Shown here in pieces: positions 41,822 to 55,450 of a stretch of 64,000 nucleotides of DNA (position 1 is its first letter; each line of letters begins with the position of its first letter). Origin of the DNA: JACDBZ01 sp036262075 (GTDB lineage: Bacteria > Chloroflexota > Limnocylindria > QHBO01); contig DATAJO010000013.1 in the NCBI GenBank assembly GCA_036262075.1, forward strand, positions 1 to 64,000, in the 5' to 3' direction. The position numbers and the translations under genes were made by a program. The notes below the pieces were generated by a model, which worked only from the letters and a program-made list of their open reading frames with translations, was not told the origin of the DNA and did no database searches.

Positions 41822-43372
<1,551 letters not shown>

Positions 43373-43375
43373 CGC

Positions 43376-44893
43376 GTGGTGTCCTTGCGCAACGACACTC
43401 CGGCGCCTCCCTTCGAGCGGCTCCTCGTCGCCAACCGCGGCGAGATCGCCATCCGGGTCATCCGGGCCTGTCGCGAGCTCGGGATCTCGCCGATCGCCGT
43501 CCATTCCGACGTCGACGCCGATGCGCTCCACGTCCGCCTGGCGGACCGGGGCGAGCAGATCGGGCCGGCGTCGGCGGCCGAGTCGTACCTGCGCATCGAG
43601 GCCGTCGTCGACGCGGCGCTGCGGTCCGGCGCCGAGGCCGTCCATCCCGGCTACGGCTTCCTGTCGGAGAACGCCGCCTTCGCCGAGGCGGTCGAGTCCG
43701 CGGGGCTGACGTTCGTCGGGCCGCCGGCATCGGCGCTCCAGGCGCTCGGGAACAAGCTCGCCGCCCGGCGGTCGGCGGAGGCCGCGGGCGTTCCGATCGT
43801 GCCGGGCACGACGGTGGCGCTCGGCGACGACCCGGCATCGGTCGAGGCGGTCGGCCTGCCGGTGATGCTCAAGGCGGCCGCCGGTGGGGGAGGGCGCGGG
43901 ATGCGCCGGGTCGACCGGATCGAGGATCTGAAGGATGCCATGGCGGCCGCCCAGCGGGAGGCGACGGCAGCGTTCGGCGACGGCACGATCTACGTCGAGC
44001 GCGTCGTCAGCCCGGCCCGCCACGTCGAGGTGCAGCTGCTCGGCGACCGCCACGGCGGCCTGGCCGTCCTCGGCGAGCGCGACTGCTCGGTCCAGCGCCG
44101 CCACCAGAAGCTCGTCGAGGAGTCGCCGTCGCCGGCGGTCGATCCTGCCACCCGCGAGGCGCTGTTCGAGAGCGCGCGGCGCGTGGCCCGGACGGTGGAC
44201 TTCCACAACGCGGCGACGGTCGAGTTCCTCCTCGACGCCGGCGGCAGCCACTACTTCCTCGAGATGAACACCCGGCTCCAGGTCGAGCACGGCGTGACCG
44301 AGCTCGTCACCGGGCTCGACCTCGTCGGCTGGCAGATCCGCGTCGCGGCGGGAGAGCGGCTGCCCCCGGAGGTCCTCGACGCGCCGCTCCACGGCCACGC
44401 CATCGAGGTCCGCGTCTACGCCGAGGACCCGTACGCCGGCTTTCGCCCGACCTCCGGCCGGGTCGGCGCCTGGGTCATGCCCTCCGGTCCCGGCGTCCGT
44501 GTCGACGCCGGCATCGAGGCCGATACCGACCTGCGGCCGGAGTACGACCCGCTGCTCGCCAAGCTCATGGTCCACGCGGACGACCGCGAGGCGGCGATCG
44601 CCCGGCTCCGCCGCGCCCTCGACGAGACCCACGTCGGCGGCCTGCAGACCGACCTCGGCTTCCTCCGCTGGCTGCTCGAGGACGACGCCTTCGCCAGCGG
44701 CCGATACGACACCGGCCTGATCGCGGAGCGCTGGGGCGCCGGGCCGGCGCTGATCGATGACGACGCGGCGCTCGCCGCCGCCGCGGCGGTCGCGGCCCGG
44801 GAGCTCGGGCCAGCGCGCACGGCCGCGCCGGGGACTGTCGACCGGGGCTCGGCGTGGGGCCGCCAGGCCAGGATCGAGGCGCTGCGCCGATGA
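43376..44893 (+). CDS. accC: Biotin carboxylase subunit of acyl-CoA carboxylase
   Basis: 505 residues from GTG at 43376 (a GTG at 43379 is equivalent). The biotin-carboxylase N-domain starts ERLLVANRGEIAIRVIRACR; the ATP-grasp loop is AAGGGGRGMRRV and the catalytic block is EMNTRLQVEHGVTELVTG (the commoner VEHPVTE is HG here). The C-terminal domain has GHAIEVRVYAEDP. It carboxylates biotin on the separate carrier encoded next, using ATP and bicarbonate. The C-terminal 50 residues are Ala-rich and variable. Confidence 0.94.
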   Translation: MVSLRNDTPAPPFERLLVANRGEIAIRVIRACRELGISPIAVHSDVDADALHVRLADRGEQIGPASAAESYLRIEAVVDAALRSGAEAVHPGYGFLSENAAFAEAVESAGLTFVGPPASALQALGNKLAARRSAEAAGVPIVPGTTVALGDDPASVEAVGLPVMLKAAAGGGGRGMRRVDRIEDLKDAMAAAQREATAAFGDGTIYVERVVSPARHVEVQLLGDRHGGLAVLGERDCSVQRRHQKLVEESPSPAVDPATREALFESARRVARTVDFHNAATVEFLLDAGGSHYFLEMNTRLQVEHGVTELVTGLDLVGWQIRVAAGERLPPEVLDAPLHGHAIEVRVYAEDPYAGFRPTSGRVGAWVMPSGPGVRVDAGIEADTDLRPEYDPLLAKLMVHADDREAAIARLRRALDETHVGGLQTDLGFLRWLLEDDAFASGRYDTGLIAERWGAGPALIDDDAALAAAAAVAARELGPARTAAPGTVDRGSAWGRQARIEALRR

Positions 44894-45354
44894 GGGACTA
44901 CGAGGTCGAGGTCGACGGCGGCCGGCGGCGCCCGGCCGACGGCTGGCAGCTCGTCCTCGACGACCCGGACCACGGCGTCGGACGGCTCGTCAACGGCGAG
45001 CGGTCCATCCCGGTCGTCGTCGAGGGGTCGGGGAGCGAGTGGACGGTCACGCTCCGTGGCCGGCGCATCCCGGTCGCCGTGCGGACGTGGCGCGAGCGGC
45101 TCCTGGCCGAGGCCGCGACCGCCGCGCGGGTCCACAGTGGCCCGACCGTGGTGAAGGCCACGCTGCCCGGGCTCATCGTCGCCGTGGCGGTCGAGCCGGG
45201 CACGGCCGTCGAGGAGGGCGAGACGCTCCTCACCATCGAGGCGATGAAGATGCAGAACGAGGTCCGCGCACCCCGCGCCGGGACCGTCGTCGAGGTCGCC
45301 GTGGCCTCAGGCCAGACCGTCGCGACCGGGGCGGCGCTGGTCCAGATCGAGTAG
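44890..45354 (+). CDS. Biotin carboxyl carrier protein of the acyl-CoA carboxylase
   Basis: 154 residues from the ATG overlapping the biotin carboxylase stop (ATGA). The last 75 residues form a biotinyl domain: VKATLPGLIVAVAVEPGTAV, then LLTIEAMKMQNEVRAPRAGT, with biotinyl Lys120 in EAMKM. The N-terminal half is a beta-rich segment resembling the BT-like domain that joins carrier to carboxylase in single-chain enzymes. It completes a three-gene carboxylase unit. Confidence 0.92.
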   Translation: MRDYEVEVDGGRRRPADGWQLVLDDPDHGVGRLVNGERSIPVVVEGSGSEWTVTLRGRRIPVAVRTWRERLLAEAATAARVHSGPTVVKATLPGLIVAVAVEPGTAVEEGETLLTIEAMKMQNEVRAPRAGTVVEVAVASGQTVATGAALVQIE

Positions 45355-45633
45355 CGCCAGCAGGCCGCGCTGGAGGATGGCGCCGGCCAGCGCCGCGAGG
45401 ACGGCCACCGCGACGTCCAGGACGATCGCTACCCGGAAGCCGAAGAGGGACACCTCGGGGCCGAGGGAGATCCCCAGCCGATGGCCGACGAGCCACAGCG
45501 CCCCGAAGGCGCTCAGGCTGGGGAGGAGCGGCGCCCACGGACGCCACGGACCGACGAGCCGCGCCGCCCCGACGCCGCAGGCGACGGAGAGGCTGGCGAA
45601 CAGGCCGAGGAGGGCGTACGCGGCGGCTGGCAT
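45307..45633 (-). CDS. Small membrane protein
   Basis: 108 residues from ATG at 45633. Three hydrophobic spans, about 3-28, 32-53 and 66-94 (AIVLDVAVAVLAALAGAILQ), then a short basic tail. Its 3' end overlaps the end of the carrier gene by 48 bp, convergent. No motif is recognised. Without it 45355-45670 would be empty; the regular hydrophobic pattern makes a real gene likely but not certain. Confidence 0.55.
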   Translation of the reverse strand: MPAAAYALLGLFASLSVACGVGAARLVGPWRPWAPLLPSLSAFGALWLVGHRLGISLGPEVSLFGFRVAIVLDVAVAVLAALAGAILQRGLLALLDLDQRRPGRDGLA

Positions 45634-45670
45634 CGGTTCGAGTCTGCCACACCGGTAGAATCGATGACCG

Positions 45671-47265
<1,595 letters not shown>

Positions 47266-47269
<4 letters not shown>

Positions 47270-47700
47270 GCGGCCCGCGCATCGGCCCGATCCACCACGT
47301 CGCCATCGTCGTCCGCTCGATCGACGAGTCGCTGCCGCGCTATCGGTCCCTGTTCGGGCTCGAGCCAGAGCGGCCGCCGTTCACCTTCGAGACCCAGCGG
47401 GTGCGGCTCTGCTTCCTGCCCACCGGCCCGGAGCCGGCGGCACGCCTCGAGCTGGTCGAGCCGATCGACGACGAGTCGGGGGTCGCGCGCTTCCTCGACG
47501 CCCGTGGCGAGGGCGTCCACCACGTCTGCCTCCTGACCGATGACCTGCCGTCGTCGCTCGAGGCGCTCGCGAGCCGCGAGGCCGAGCTCATCGACCGCGA
47601 GCCCCGGCCCGGGGCCCACGGGAGCGTCGCCTTCATCCATCCCCGCACGCTGAACGGCGTGCTGTGGGAGCTGCTCGCGACCGACGGCGAAGGCAGCTGA
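47266..47700 (+). CDS. mce: Methylmalonyl-CoA epimerase
   Basis: 144 residues from GTG overlapping the mutase stop (GTGA). VOC fold with both modules: IGPIHHVAIVVRSIDESLPR, LVEPIDDESGVARFLDARGE, GVHHVCLLTDDL and LNGVLWELL. The His in IHHVAI, His in GVHHVC and the Glu of WEL are the expected metal ligands. It interconverts (S)- and (R)-methylmalonyl-CoA between carboxylase and mutase. It is co-translated with the mutase. Confidence 0.93.
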
Positions 47701-47704
47701 CCCG

Positions 47705-48271
47705 ATGCGCGTCGGGGCGCTCATCGTCCTGGCCGGCCTCGTTGCATGTGCCGGCCCGCCGCCCACGCCGACGACGACGCCCGAGCCCGAGCTGCCGCTC
47801 CGCCCGGCCGTTCCGCCGCTGTGGCGGAACGTGCGGAGCGATGCTGGCGAGCTCCAGCTCGTCGTTCCGCCCGACCTCATCGTGTTCCACACGTCGGGGT
47901 CGATCCACGCGATGCGTGACGGTGATGCCGAGGTCCTGACGGTCGCCGCCGTATCCCCGGGACAGCTCGTGCAGCCGCGCGGCGATCAGACTGCCGCGGA
48001 GTGGGCCGATGACGGCGGCTGGCTGACGGCCGGGCAGGGGAGCGTCGGCGACGCGCCCGTCCGCAGCCGCGAGGTGCTGCTGCCGGCCGGCCCCGCGATC
48101 GAGCTCACGACGGCGTACGAGCTGGGCGAGGCGGGCACCCGGTGGACGATGCTCTACCTCATCCGGACCGCCAATGGCTACGGGCTGCTCCAGGTGGGCG
48201 GTCCCGGTCAGCCGCCCGACGAGCCGCCGGACGAGGTCCGCCTCATGCGCGAGCTGATCGCGTTCGACTAG
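47705..48271 (+). CDS. Putative lipoprotein
   Basis: 188 residues. Short signal peptide with lipobox LVAC (Cys15), then a Pro/Thr-rich linker and a domain of about 140 residues with alternating beta pattern (ELQLVVPPDLIVFHTSG, VRSREVLLPAGPAIELTTAY, WTMLYLIRTANGYGLLQVGG). It would be anchored outside the cytoplasmic membrane. No family recognised. It follows the epimerase by 4 bp and converges on sucD. Confidence 0.65.
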   Translation: MRVGALIVLAGLVACAGPPPTPTTTPEPELPLRPAVPPLWRNVRSDAGELQLVVPPDLIVFHTSGSIHAMRDGDAEVLTVAAVSPGQLVQPRGDQTAAEWADDGGWLTAGQGSVGDAPVRSREVLLPAGPAIELTTAYELGEAGTRWTMLYLIRTANGYGLLQVGGPGQPPDEPPDEVRLMRELIAFD

Positions 48272-48318
48272 GGTCAGACCGCGGGCGCGGGAAGCGCGTC
48301 CCTCGTCGAGCCCGAGGC

Positions 48319-49196
48319 TCAGCGGACGCCGGCGTCGCGCAGCAGCTGCGGGATGTGCGACGGGGAGTCGGCCACGCGCACGCCCGCCTTCTCGAGCGCC
48401 ACGCGCTTCGACTCGGCGGTGCCGCCGCCGGTGGTCGAGATGATCGCGCCGGCGTGGCCCATCCGGCGTCCGGGCGGGGCCGTGCGGCCGGCGATGAAGG
48501 CCGCCATCGGCTTGCGCACCTCGCGCGCGATGAACGCCGCCGCCTTCTCCTCCTCCTCGCCGCCGATCTCGCCGATCATCACGATCGCCTCGGTCTCGGG
48601 GTCCTGGTTGAAGAGGTCGAGGACGTCGATGAACGTCGTGCCGACGATCGGGTCGCCGCCGATGCCGACGCAGGTCGACTGGCCCATGCCGGCATCGGTC
48701 ATGGCCTGCACCACCTCGTAGGTCAGCGTGCCCGAGCGCGAGACGAGGCCGACCGAGCCCGGCCGATGGATGTCGCCGGGAATGATCCCGACCTTGGCCT
48801 CGCCGACGGTCGTCAGGCCCGGGCAGTTCGGCCCGATGAGCCGCGTGCCCTTCTGCTTGAGGACGTGGTAGACGCGGAGCATGTCGAGGGCCGGTACGCC
48901 CTCGGTGATGCACACGACGAGCGGGACGTTCGCCGCCGATGCTTCGAGCATCGCGTCGGGCGCGAAGGCGGCCGGGACGAAGATGACCGATGCGTTCGCG
49001 CCGGTCTGCTCCACGGCGTCGGCGACGGTGTCGAACACCGGGACGCGGCCGTCGAGCGCGGCCTGGCCGCCCTTGCCGGGCGTGACGCCGGCGACGATGT
49101 TCGTGCCGTACGCGAGCATCGCCTCGGAGTGGAAGGCGCCCTCGCGGCCGGTGATGCCCTGGACGAGGAGCCGCGTGTCGCGGTTGACGAGGATGC

Positions 49197-49200
<4 letters not shown>
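48319..49200 (-). CDS. sucD: Succinate-CoA ligase, alpha subunit
   Basis: 293 residues from GTG overlapping the sucC stop (GTGA). CoA-binding Rossmann domain: LVQGITGREGAFHSEAML, YGTNIVAGVTPGKGG, then RLIGPNCPGLTTVGEAKVGI and the phosphohistidine loop RRMGHAGAIIS with His249. It works with SucC to convert succinyl-CoA, ADP or GDP and Pi to succinate, CoA and NTP. An ESKRVALEKAGV ending is typical. Confidence 0.96.
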
Positions 49201-50339
<1,139 letters not shown>

Positions 50340-50403
50340 AGACGGCTCTCCCTCGCAGCGACGGCAGGCACGGGGCGACCGGTGGCACGTTCGCGGTCCG
50401 GCG

Positions 50404-50505
50404 ATTGTACCGATGCGGCCGCCGCCGCAGCGGCGCATCGGCTCGTCGACGAGCGGCTGGGCAGCTCCGCCGGCTGAGCGCGGCCGACCGCCGCGCCCGT
50501 ACACT
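50404..50505. promoter_or_regulatory. Divergent -10 boxes between sucC and the isocitrate dehydrogenase gene
   Basis: On the minus strand TACAAT (50409-50404) is a probable -10 box for sucCD. On the plus strand TACACT (50500-50505) is a probable -10 for the dehydrogenase gene. Matching -35 hexamers are poor in both cases. Confidence 0.4.
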
Positions 50506-50558
50506 GTCGGGCGCACCGGCCGACGCTGTGAGCGGCCGCACGTGGAGACACACGCACC

Positions 50559-51572
50559 GTGACCTACACCGTGACCCTGATCCCCGGCGACGGCATCGGC
50601 CCGGAGCTGGCGGACGCCGCCCGCACTGTCCTGGAGGCGACGGGCATCGAATTCGAGTGGGACGTCCAGGACGCCGGCGAGGCGACGATCGCGACCGAGG
50701 GGACGCCGCTCCCTGACCGCGTGATCGAGTCGATCCGGCGCAACGGCGTCGGCCTCAAGGGGCCGATCACCACGCCGGTGGGGTCGGGCTTCCGATCGGT
50801 CAACGTGTCGCTGCGCAAGGAGCTCGAGCTCTACGCCAACGTCCGGCCGGCGCGGTCGATGGCCGGCGTCGAGAGCCGCTACGAGAACGTCGACCTCATC
50901 GTCGTGCGCGAGAACACCGAGGACCTGTACGCCGGCGTCGAGCACATGGTCGGGCCGGATGCGGCCGAGTCGATCAAGATCATCACCCGCGCCGCGTCGC
51001 AGCGCATCGCGCGCTACGCGTTCGAGTACGCGGTGAAGAACGGCCGCCGCAAGGTCACCGCCGTCCACAAGGCGAACATCATGAAGCTGTCCGACGGCCT
51101 GTTCCTCGAGAGCTGCCAGCAGGTCGCCGCCGACTACGCCGGCCGGGTCGAGTTCGAGGACCGCATCGTCGACAACATGTGCATGCAGCTCGTCCAGAAG
51201 CCCGAGCTGTACGACGTCCTCGTCCTGCCGAACCTGTACGGCGACATCGTGTCCGACCTCGCCGCCGGCCTCGTCGGCGGCCTGGGCGTGGCCCCGGGCG
51301 CGAACATCGGCGAGAAGGCGGCGGTGTTCGAGCCGGTCCACGGCTCCGCGCCGAAGTACGCGGGCCAGAACAAGGCCAACCCGACGGCGCTCATCCTGTC
51401 CGGCGCGCTCATGCTCCGCCACCTCGGCGAGCTCGACGCGGCCGACGCGGTCGAGACCGCGGTCCGCGACGTCATCGCCGAGGGCAAGACGGTGACGTAC
51501 GACCTCGGTGGATCGACCGGCACCCGCGAGTTCGGAGAGGCCGTCGCGGATCGAGTCCGGCGAGCAGCCTGA
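50559..51572 (+). CDS. icd: Isocitrate dehydrogenase (NAD-type, short form)
   Basis: 337 residues from GTG. Beta-decarboxylating dehydrogenase family: VTLIPGDGIGPELADAARTV, LKGPITTPVGSGFRSVNVSL, ELYANVRPARSMAGVESRYE, LIVVRENTEDLYAGVEHMVG, VHKANIMKLSDGLFLE, and EPVHGSAPKYAGQNKANPTA. The Ser/Asn in the SVNVSLRK loop and the RENTEDLYAG motif favour isocitrate over 3-isopropylmalate; homoisocitrate remains possible. The TCA-cycle neighbourhood supports isocitrate. Confidence 0.87.
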   Translation: MTYTVTLIPGDGIGPELADAARTVLEATGIEFEWDVQDAGEATIATEGTPLPDRVIESIRRNGVGLKGPITTPVGSGFRSVNVSLRKELELYANVRPARSMAGVESRYENVDLIVVRENTEDLYAGVEHMVGPDAAESIKIITRAASQRIARYAFEYAVKNGRRKVTAVHKANIMKLSDGLFLESCQQVAADYAGRVEFEDRIVDNMCMQLVQKPELYDVLVLPNLYGDIVSDLAAGLVGGLGVAPGANIGEKAAVFEPVHGSAPKYAGQNKANPTALILSGALMLRHLGELDAADAVETAVRDVIAEGKTVTYDLGGSTGTREFGEAVADRVRRAA

Positions 51573-51648
51573 CGGCGAATTAGAATCGGGGGGCCGCTAG
51601 TTCCGTGCCGCCCGCAGGGCGGCGCCCCGAGGGAGGTGAAGCACGCCC

Positions 51649-52023
51649 GTGAACCGGCTGTTCGGATACCAGGTCTCCTGGGCGGAGCTGGCCTGGTTCG
51701 GCCACCGCGTCAGCGGCCTCGGCGTGCTCCTCTACCTGTTCATGCACATCGTCGAGACCTCGACCGTGCTGCTCGGCCCGGACGTCTACGACGCGGCCGT
51801 CGGGATCTTCAAGAACCTGCCGGCGCGGTTGCTCGAGGTGCTGCTCATGGCGGCCGTCGTGTACCACGCCCTCAACGGCCTGCGCGTCATCGCCATGGAC
51901 TTCTTCCCGGGCCTGACGATCTGGTACCGGCCGCTGACGTACGGCGTCATCGCCGCGACCGTCATCGCCATGGTCCCGCTCGGCCTGATCATGATCACCC
52001 CGTTCATGCCGTGGGGCGCCTGA
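51649..52023 (+). CDS. sdhC: Succinate dehydrogenase cytochrome b subunit SdhC
   Basis: 124 residues from GTG, with GGGAGGTGAAG upstream and TAGAAT at 51581-51586 as a likely -10 box. Three hydrophobic spans; the first carries WFGHRVSGLGVLLYLFMHIV with the SG and His typical of SdhC, and the second VYHALNGLRVIAMDF, whose His is the probable heme ligand. Membrane anchor of complex II, encoded first in sdhCDAB. Confidence 0.9.
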   Translation: MNRLFGYQVSWAELAWFGHRVSGLGVLLYLFMHIVETSTVLLGPDVYDAAVGIFKNLPARLLEVLLMAAVVYHALNGLRVIAMDFFPGLTIWYRPLTYGVIAATVIAMVPLGLIMITPFMPWGA

Positions 52024-52027
52024 GCCG

Positions 52028-52477
52028 ATGACGACCAGTGTCGGACGCCGTCGCGTCATCTACTCCAACCCGTCGCGGGCCGCGCGCCCGCTCCCGGAGG
52101 CCTCCGGCCGCGAGCGGTTCTGGTGGTACTTCATGCGCCTGTCGGGGCTGGCGCTCGTCCTCCTCGTCCTCGGGCACATGTTCATCATGCACGTGCTCGT
52201 CGTGTTCGCCGGCCAGGAGATCGACTTCGCGTTCGTCCAGAGCCGATGGGGGACGCCGTTCTGGCGCATCTACGACGGCCTCCTCCTCGTCCTCGCCTTC
52301 GTCCACGGCGCACGGGGCGCCCGTACCGTCATCACCGACTACGTGACCAACCGGACGGCCCGCAGCCTCGTCATCGGCGTCCTGCTGGCACTCGCCGGCA
52401 TCTGGCTCATCCTCGGCGTGCTCGTCCTGATCTTCTTCGACCCGGGCGTGCACAGCGTGTCGGGGCCGGTGTCGTGA
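52028..52477 (+). CDS. sdhD: Succinate dehydrogenase membrane anchor SdhD
   Basis: 149 residues. Cytoplasmic N-terminus of about 30 residues, then three hydrophobic spans: FMRLSGLALVLLVLGHMFIM, IYDGLLLVLAFVHGARGART and VLLALAGIWLILGVLVLIFF. Histidines in span 1 (LGHMF, IMH) and span 2 (FVHG) are candidate heme or quinone-site residues. It starts 4 bp after sdhC and overlaps the sdhA start (GTGA). Confidence 0.88.
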   Translation: MTTSVGRRRVIYSNPSRAARPLPEASGRERFWWYFMRLSGLALVLLVLGHMFIMHVLVVFAGQEIDFAFVQSRWGTPFWRIYDGLLLVLAFVHGARGARTVITDYVTNRTARSLVIGVLLALAGIWLILGVLVLIFFDPGVHSVSGPVS

Positions 52478-54267
52478 CGCTGGCCCGGGTCGGGCGGCCG
52501 CGCATTCCGCCCACGCACGTCCACGAGCTCGACGCCGTCGTCGTCGGCGCCGGCGGGGCCGGCCTGTACGCCGCGCTCGAGCTGAAGCAGGAGCTCGGGC
52601 CGGAGGCCCGCATCGGCGTCATCAGCAAGCTCTACCCCAGCCGCTCCCATACCGGCGCCGCCCAGGGCGGGGTGTGCGCCGCGCTCGGCAACTCCGAGGA
52701 GGACCACTGGGAGTGGCACTGGTTCGACACGGTCAAGGGCGGCGACTACCTGGTCGACCAGGACGCGGCCGAGGTCATGTGCCGCGACGCGATCGACACG
52801 ATCATCAACCTCGAGCACCTCGGCCTGCCGTTCGACCGCACCGAGGACGGGCTCATCGCCCAGCGGCGCTTCGGCGGCCATACCCGCAACTACGGCGAGG
52901 GCCCGGTGCGGCGCTCCTGCTTCGCCGCCGACCGGACCGGCCACGCCATCCTCCAGACCCTGTTCCAGCAGTGCATCCGGCACGACGTCACGTTCTTCGA
53001 CGAGTACCAGGTTCTCGACCTCGCCATGCCGGCGGGGCCCGATGGGCCGGTCACCGGGGTCATCGGCCTCCAGCTGGCGACGACCGAGCTCCACGCCTTC
53101 CGGGCCAGGGTCGTCCTGTTCGCGACCGGCGGCTACGGCAAGATCTTCAAGGTCACCTCGAACGCCCACACCCTGACCGGTGACGGGATGGCGATCCCGT
53201 ACCGCCGTGGCCTGCCGCTCGAGGACATGGAGTTCTTCCAGTTCCACCCGACCGGCATGTACAAGCTCGGCTTCCTCCTGTCCGAGGCGATGCGCGGCGA
53301 GGGCGGCTTCCTCGTCAACAACGAGGGCGAGCGCTTCATGGAGCGCTACGCGCCGACGATGAAGGACCTGGCCTCGCGCGACGTCGTGTCGCGCTCGATC
53401 TACCTCGAGATCGCCGAGGGGCGGGGCATCAACGGCGAGGACTACGTGTACCTCGACGTGCGGCACCTCGGCGCCGAGGTCCTGAACAAGAAGCTGCCCG
53501 ACATGAGCGGCTTCATCCGCACCTACTTCGGCCTCGAGCCATTGACCGACCTCGTGCCGATCCAGCCGACCGCGCACTACGCCATGGGCGGCATCCCGAC
53601 CGACATCGACGGCCGCGCCCTCCGCAACGCGGCGAACGAGCCCGTGCCCGGGTTCTACGCGGCAGGGGAGTGCGCCTGCGTCAGCGTCCACGGCGCGAAC
53701 CGGCTCGGCACGAACTCGCTGCTCGACATCCTCGTCTTCGGCCGCCGGGCCGGGAAGCGGATGGCGACCGACCTTCGCGACCTGCCCGATCCGGAGCCCG
53801 ACGTCGAGGCCGAGGCCAACGCCCAGGAGCGGGTCGACGCGCTCCTCGCCGGCGGGGACGGCGAGCGGCCGGCGGTCATCCGCAGCGAGCTCCAGGAGGT
53901 GATGTTCAGCAAGTGCGGCGTGTACCGCACCCAGGAGCTCCTGACCGAGGCGCGCGACACGATCGCCGGCCTTCGCGAGCGCGCCGAGCGGCTCCACCTC
54001 GACGACCGCGGCTGTCGCTACAACACCGACCTCGGCGAGGCGCTCGAGCTCGGTCACCTCCTTGACTGCGCCGAGGCGACCGTCGCGTCGGCCCTGGCAC
54101 GCAAGGAGAGCCGCGGCGGCCACGCGCGGGAGGACTACCCCGAGCGCGACGACGCGAACTGGCTCAAGCACACGCTCGCGCGGCGTGATCTCGAGAGCGG
54201 CATGGTCGAGCTCGACTACAAGCCGGTCACGATCACGAAGTTCGAGCCGAAGCCGCGGGTGTACTGA
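52474..54267 (+). CDS. sdhA: Succinate dehydrogenase flavoprotein subunit SdhA
   Basis: 597 residues from GTG overlapping the sdhD stop. FAD-binding ELDAVVVGAGGAGLYAALEL, the histidyl-FAD segment SRSHTGAAQGGVCAALGN, QFHPTGMYKLGFLLSEAMRG, PTAHYAMGGIPTDIDGR and GANRLGTNSLLDILVFGRRA. It oxidises succinate to fumarate. The C-terminal Arg/His helical domain is complete. The upstream open frame is ignored because the GTG gives the usual N-terminus. Confidence 0.96.
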   Translation: MTLARVGRPRIPPTHVHELDAVVVGAGGAGLYAALELKQELGPEARIGVISKLYPSRSHTGAAQGGVCAALGNSEEDHWEWHWFDTVKGGDYLVDQDAAEVMCRDAIDTIINLEHLGLPFDRTEDGLIAQRRFGGHTRNYGEGPVRRSCFAADRTGHAILQTLFQQCIRHDVTFFDEYQVLDLAMPAGPDGPVTGVIGLQLATTELHAFRARVVLFATGGYGKIFKVTSNAHTLTGDGMAIPYRRGLPLEDMEFFQFHPTGMYKLGFLLSEAMRGEGGFLVNNEGERFMERYAPTMKDLASRDVVSRSIYLEIAEGRGINGEDYVYLDVRHLGAEVLNKKLPDMSGFIRTYFGLEPLTDLVPIQPTAHYAMGGIPTDIDGRALRNAANEPVPGFYAAGECACVSVHGANRLGTNSLLDILVFGRRAGKRMATDLRDLPDPEPDVEAEANAQERVDALLAGGDGERPAVIRSELQEVMFSKCGVYRTQELLTEARDTIAGLRERAERLHLDDRGCRYNTDLGEALELGHLLDCAEATVASALARKESRGGHAREDYPERDDANWLKHTLARRDLESGMVELDYKPVTITKFEPKPRVY

Positions 54268-54270
54268 CCG

Positions 54271-54981
54271 ATGACCATGGACGTTCGGCTCCGCATCCGC
54301 CGATTCAACCCCGAGATCGACCGCGAGCCCCACTGGGAGGAGTACGCGGTCACGGCCGAGCCCACCGACCGGGTGCTCGACCTCCTCCACCAGGTGAAGT
54401 GGTACGAGGACGGCACGCTCACCTTCCGCCGATCCTGCGCCCACGGCGTGTGCGGTTCGGACGCGATGCTCATCAACGGCCGCAACCGCCTCGCGTGCGA
54501 GTACCTCGTCAAGGACGCCGGCACCGATATCACCGTCGAGGCCATCCGCGGCCTGCCGATCGTCAAGGACCTCCTCGTCGACATGGAGCCGTTCTGGGAG
54601 TCGTATCGGTCCGTGAAGCCGTTCCTCGTCAACGACGAGATCCCCGAGGACGGCCGGGAGCGCCGCCAGTCGCCGGCCGACCGGGAGCGCTACGAGGACA
54701 CGAGCCGCTGCATCCTGTGCGCGGCCTGCACGACGGCCTGCCCGATCTTCTGGAACGACCAGGCCTACGTCGGTCCGGCGGCGATCGTGAACGCGCATCG
54801 GTTCATATTCGACACGCGCGACACGGCCCACGAGGAGCGGCTCCAGATCATGGCCGACCCCGACGGCGTGTGGCGCTGCCGCACGACGTTCAACTGCGTC
54901 GAGGCCTGCCCACGGGACATCAAGGTCACGAAGGCCATCCTCGAGGTCACGAACGAGATCGGCCGGGCCGGCATTCGGTGA
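54271..54981 (+). CDS. sdhB: Succinate dehydrogenase iron-sulfur subunit SdhB
   Basis: 236 residues; a second ATG two codons later is an alternative start. The 2Fe-2S site is CAHGVCGSDAMLINGRNRLAC; the C-terminal domain has CILCAACTTACP and CRTTFNCVEACP, which supply the 4Fe-4S and 3Fe-4S clusters. It passes electrons from SdhA to the quinone site. It ends the sdhCDAB operon and overlaps the RNase H gene (GTGA). Confidence 0.96.
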   Translation: MTMDVRLRIRRFNPEIDREPHWEEYAVTAEPTDRVLDLLHQVKWYEDGTLTFRRSCAHGVCGSDAMLINGRNRLACEYLVKDAGTDITVEAIRGLPIVKDLLVDMEPFWESYRSVKPFLVNDEIPEDGRERRQSPADRERYEDTSRCILCAACTTACPIFWNDQAYVGPAAIVNAHRFIFDTRDTAHEERLQIMADPDGVWRCRTTFNCVEACPRDIKVTKAILEVTNEIGRAGIR

Positions 54982-55415
54982 GGCTCCTCATCCACACCGA
55001 TGGCGCGGCGCGCGGCAACCCCGGTCCCGCCGGCGCCGGCGCCGTACTGCGCGACGTGGCGACCGGTGAGGTCGTCGCCGAGATCGCCGAGCCGCTGGGC
55101 TGGGCCACGAACAACGTCGCCGAGTGGACAGCCGTCCGCCTCGCGCTCGAGGAGGCGCGCCGGCTCGGCGCCACGCACGTCGACCTGCGCATGGACTCCG
55201 AGCTCGTCGCGCGCCAGATCAACGGCATCTACCGCGTGAAGCATCCCGACCTCAAGCCGATCCACGCCGCGGTGATGGACATGCTGCGCAGCTTCGACGG
55301 CTACACCGTCGGCCACGTCCCGCGCGAGCTGAACAAGGACGCCGATCGGCTGAGCAACGTCGCCATCGATGGCCCGCCGGAGCGCCGGCGGCTGGGCGGC
55401 GCTCGCCTGGAGTAG
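54978..55415 (+). CDS. Ribonuclease HI-type protein
   Basis: 145 residues from GTG overlapping the sdhB stop. RNase H fold with all four catalytic acids: Asp in IHTDGAARGNPGPAGAGAVL, Glu in NNVAEWTAVRLAL, Asp in LRMDSELVARQINGIYRVKH and Asp in NKDADRLSN. This short form is the archaeal/actinobacterial-like type I (YpdQ-like) class, which cleaves RNA in RNA-DNA hybrids. It lacks an extra HBD domain. Confidence 0.9.
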   Translation: MRLLIHTDGAARGNPGPAGAGAVLRDVATGEVVAEIAEPLGWATNNVAEWTAVRLALEEARRLGATHVDLRMDSELVARQINGIYRVKHPDLKPIHAAVMDMLRSFDGYTVGHVPRELNKDADRLSNVAIDGPPERRRLGGARLE

Positions 55416-55450
55416 GCGGGGCACCGCAGACCTCGCGCGTCCCCGGGCAT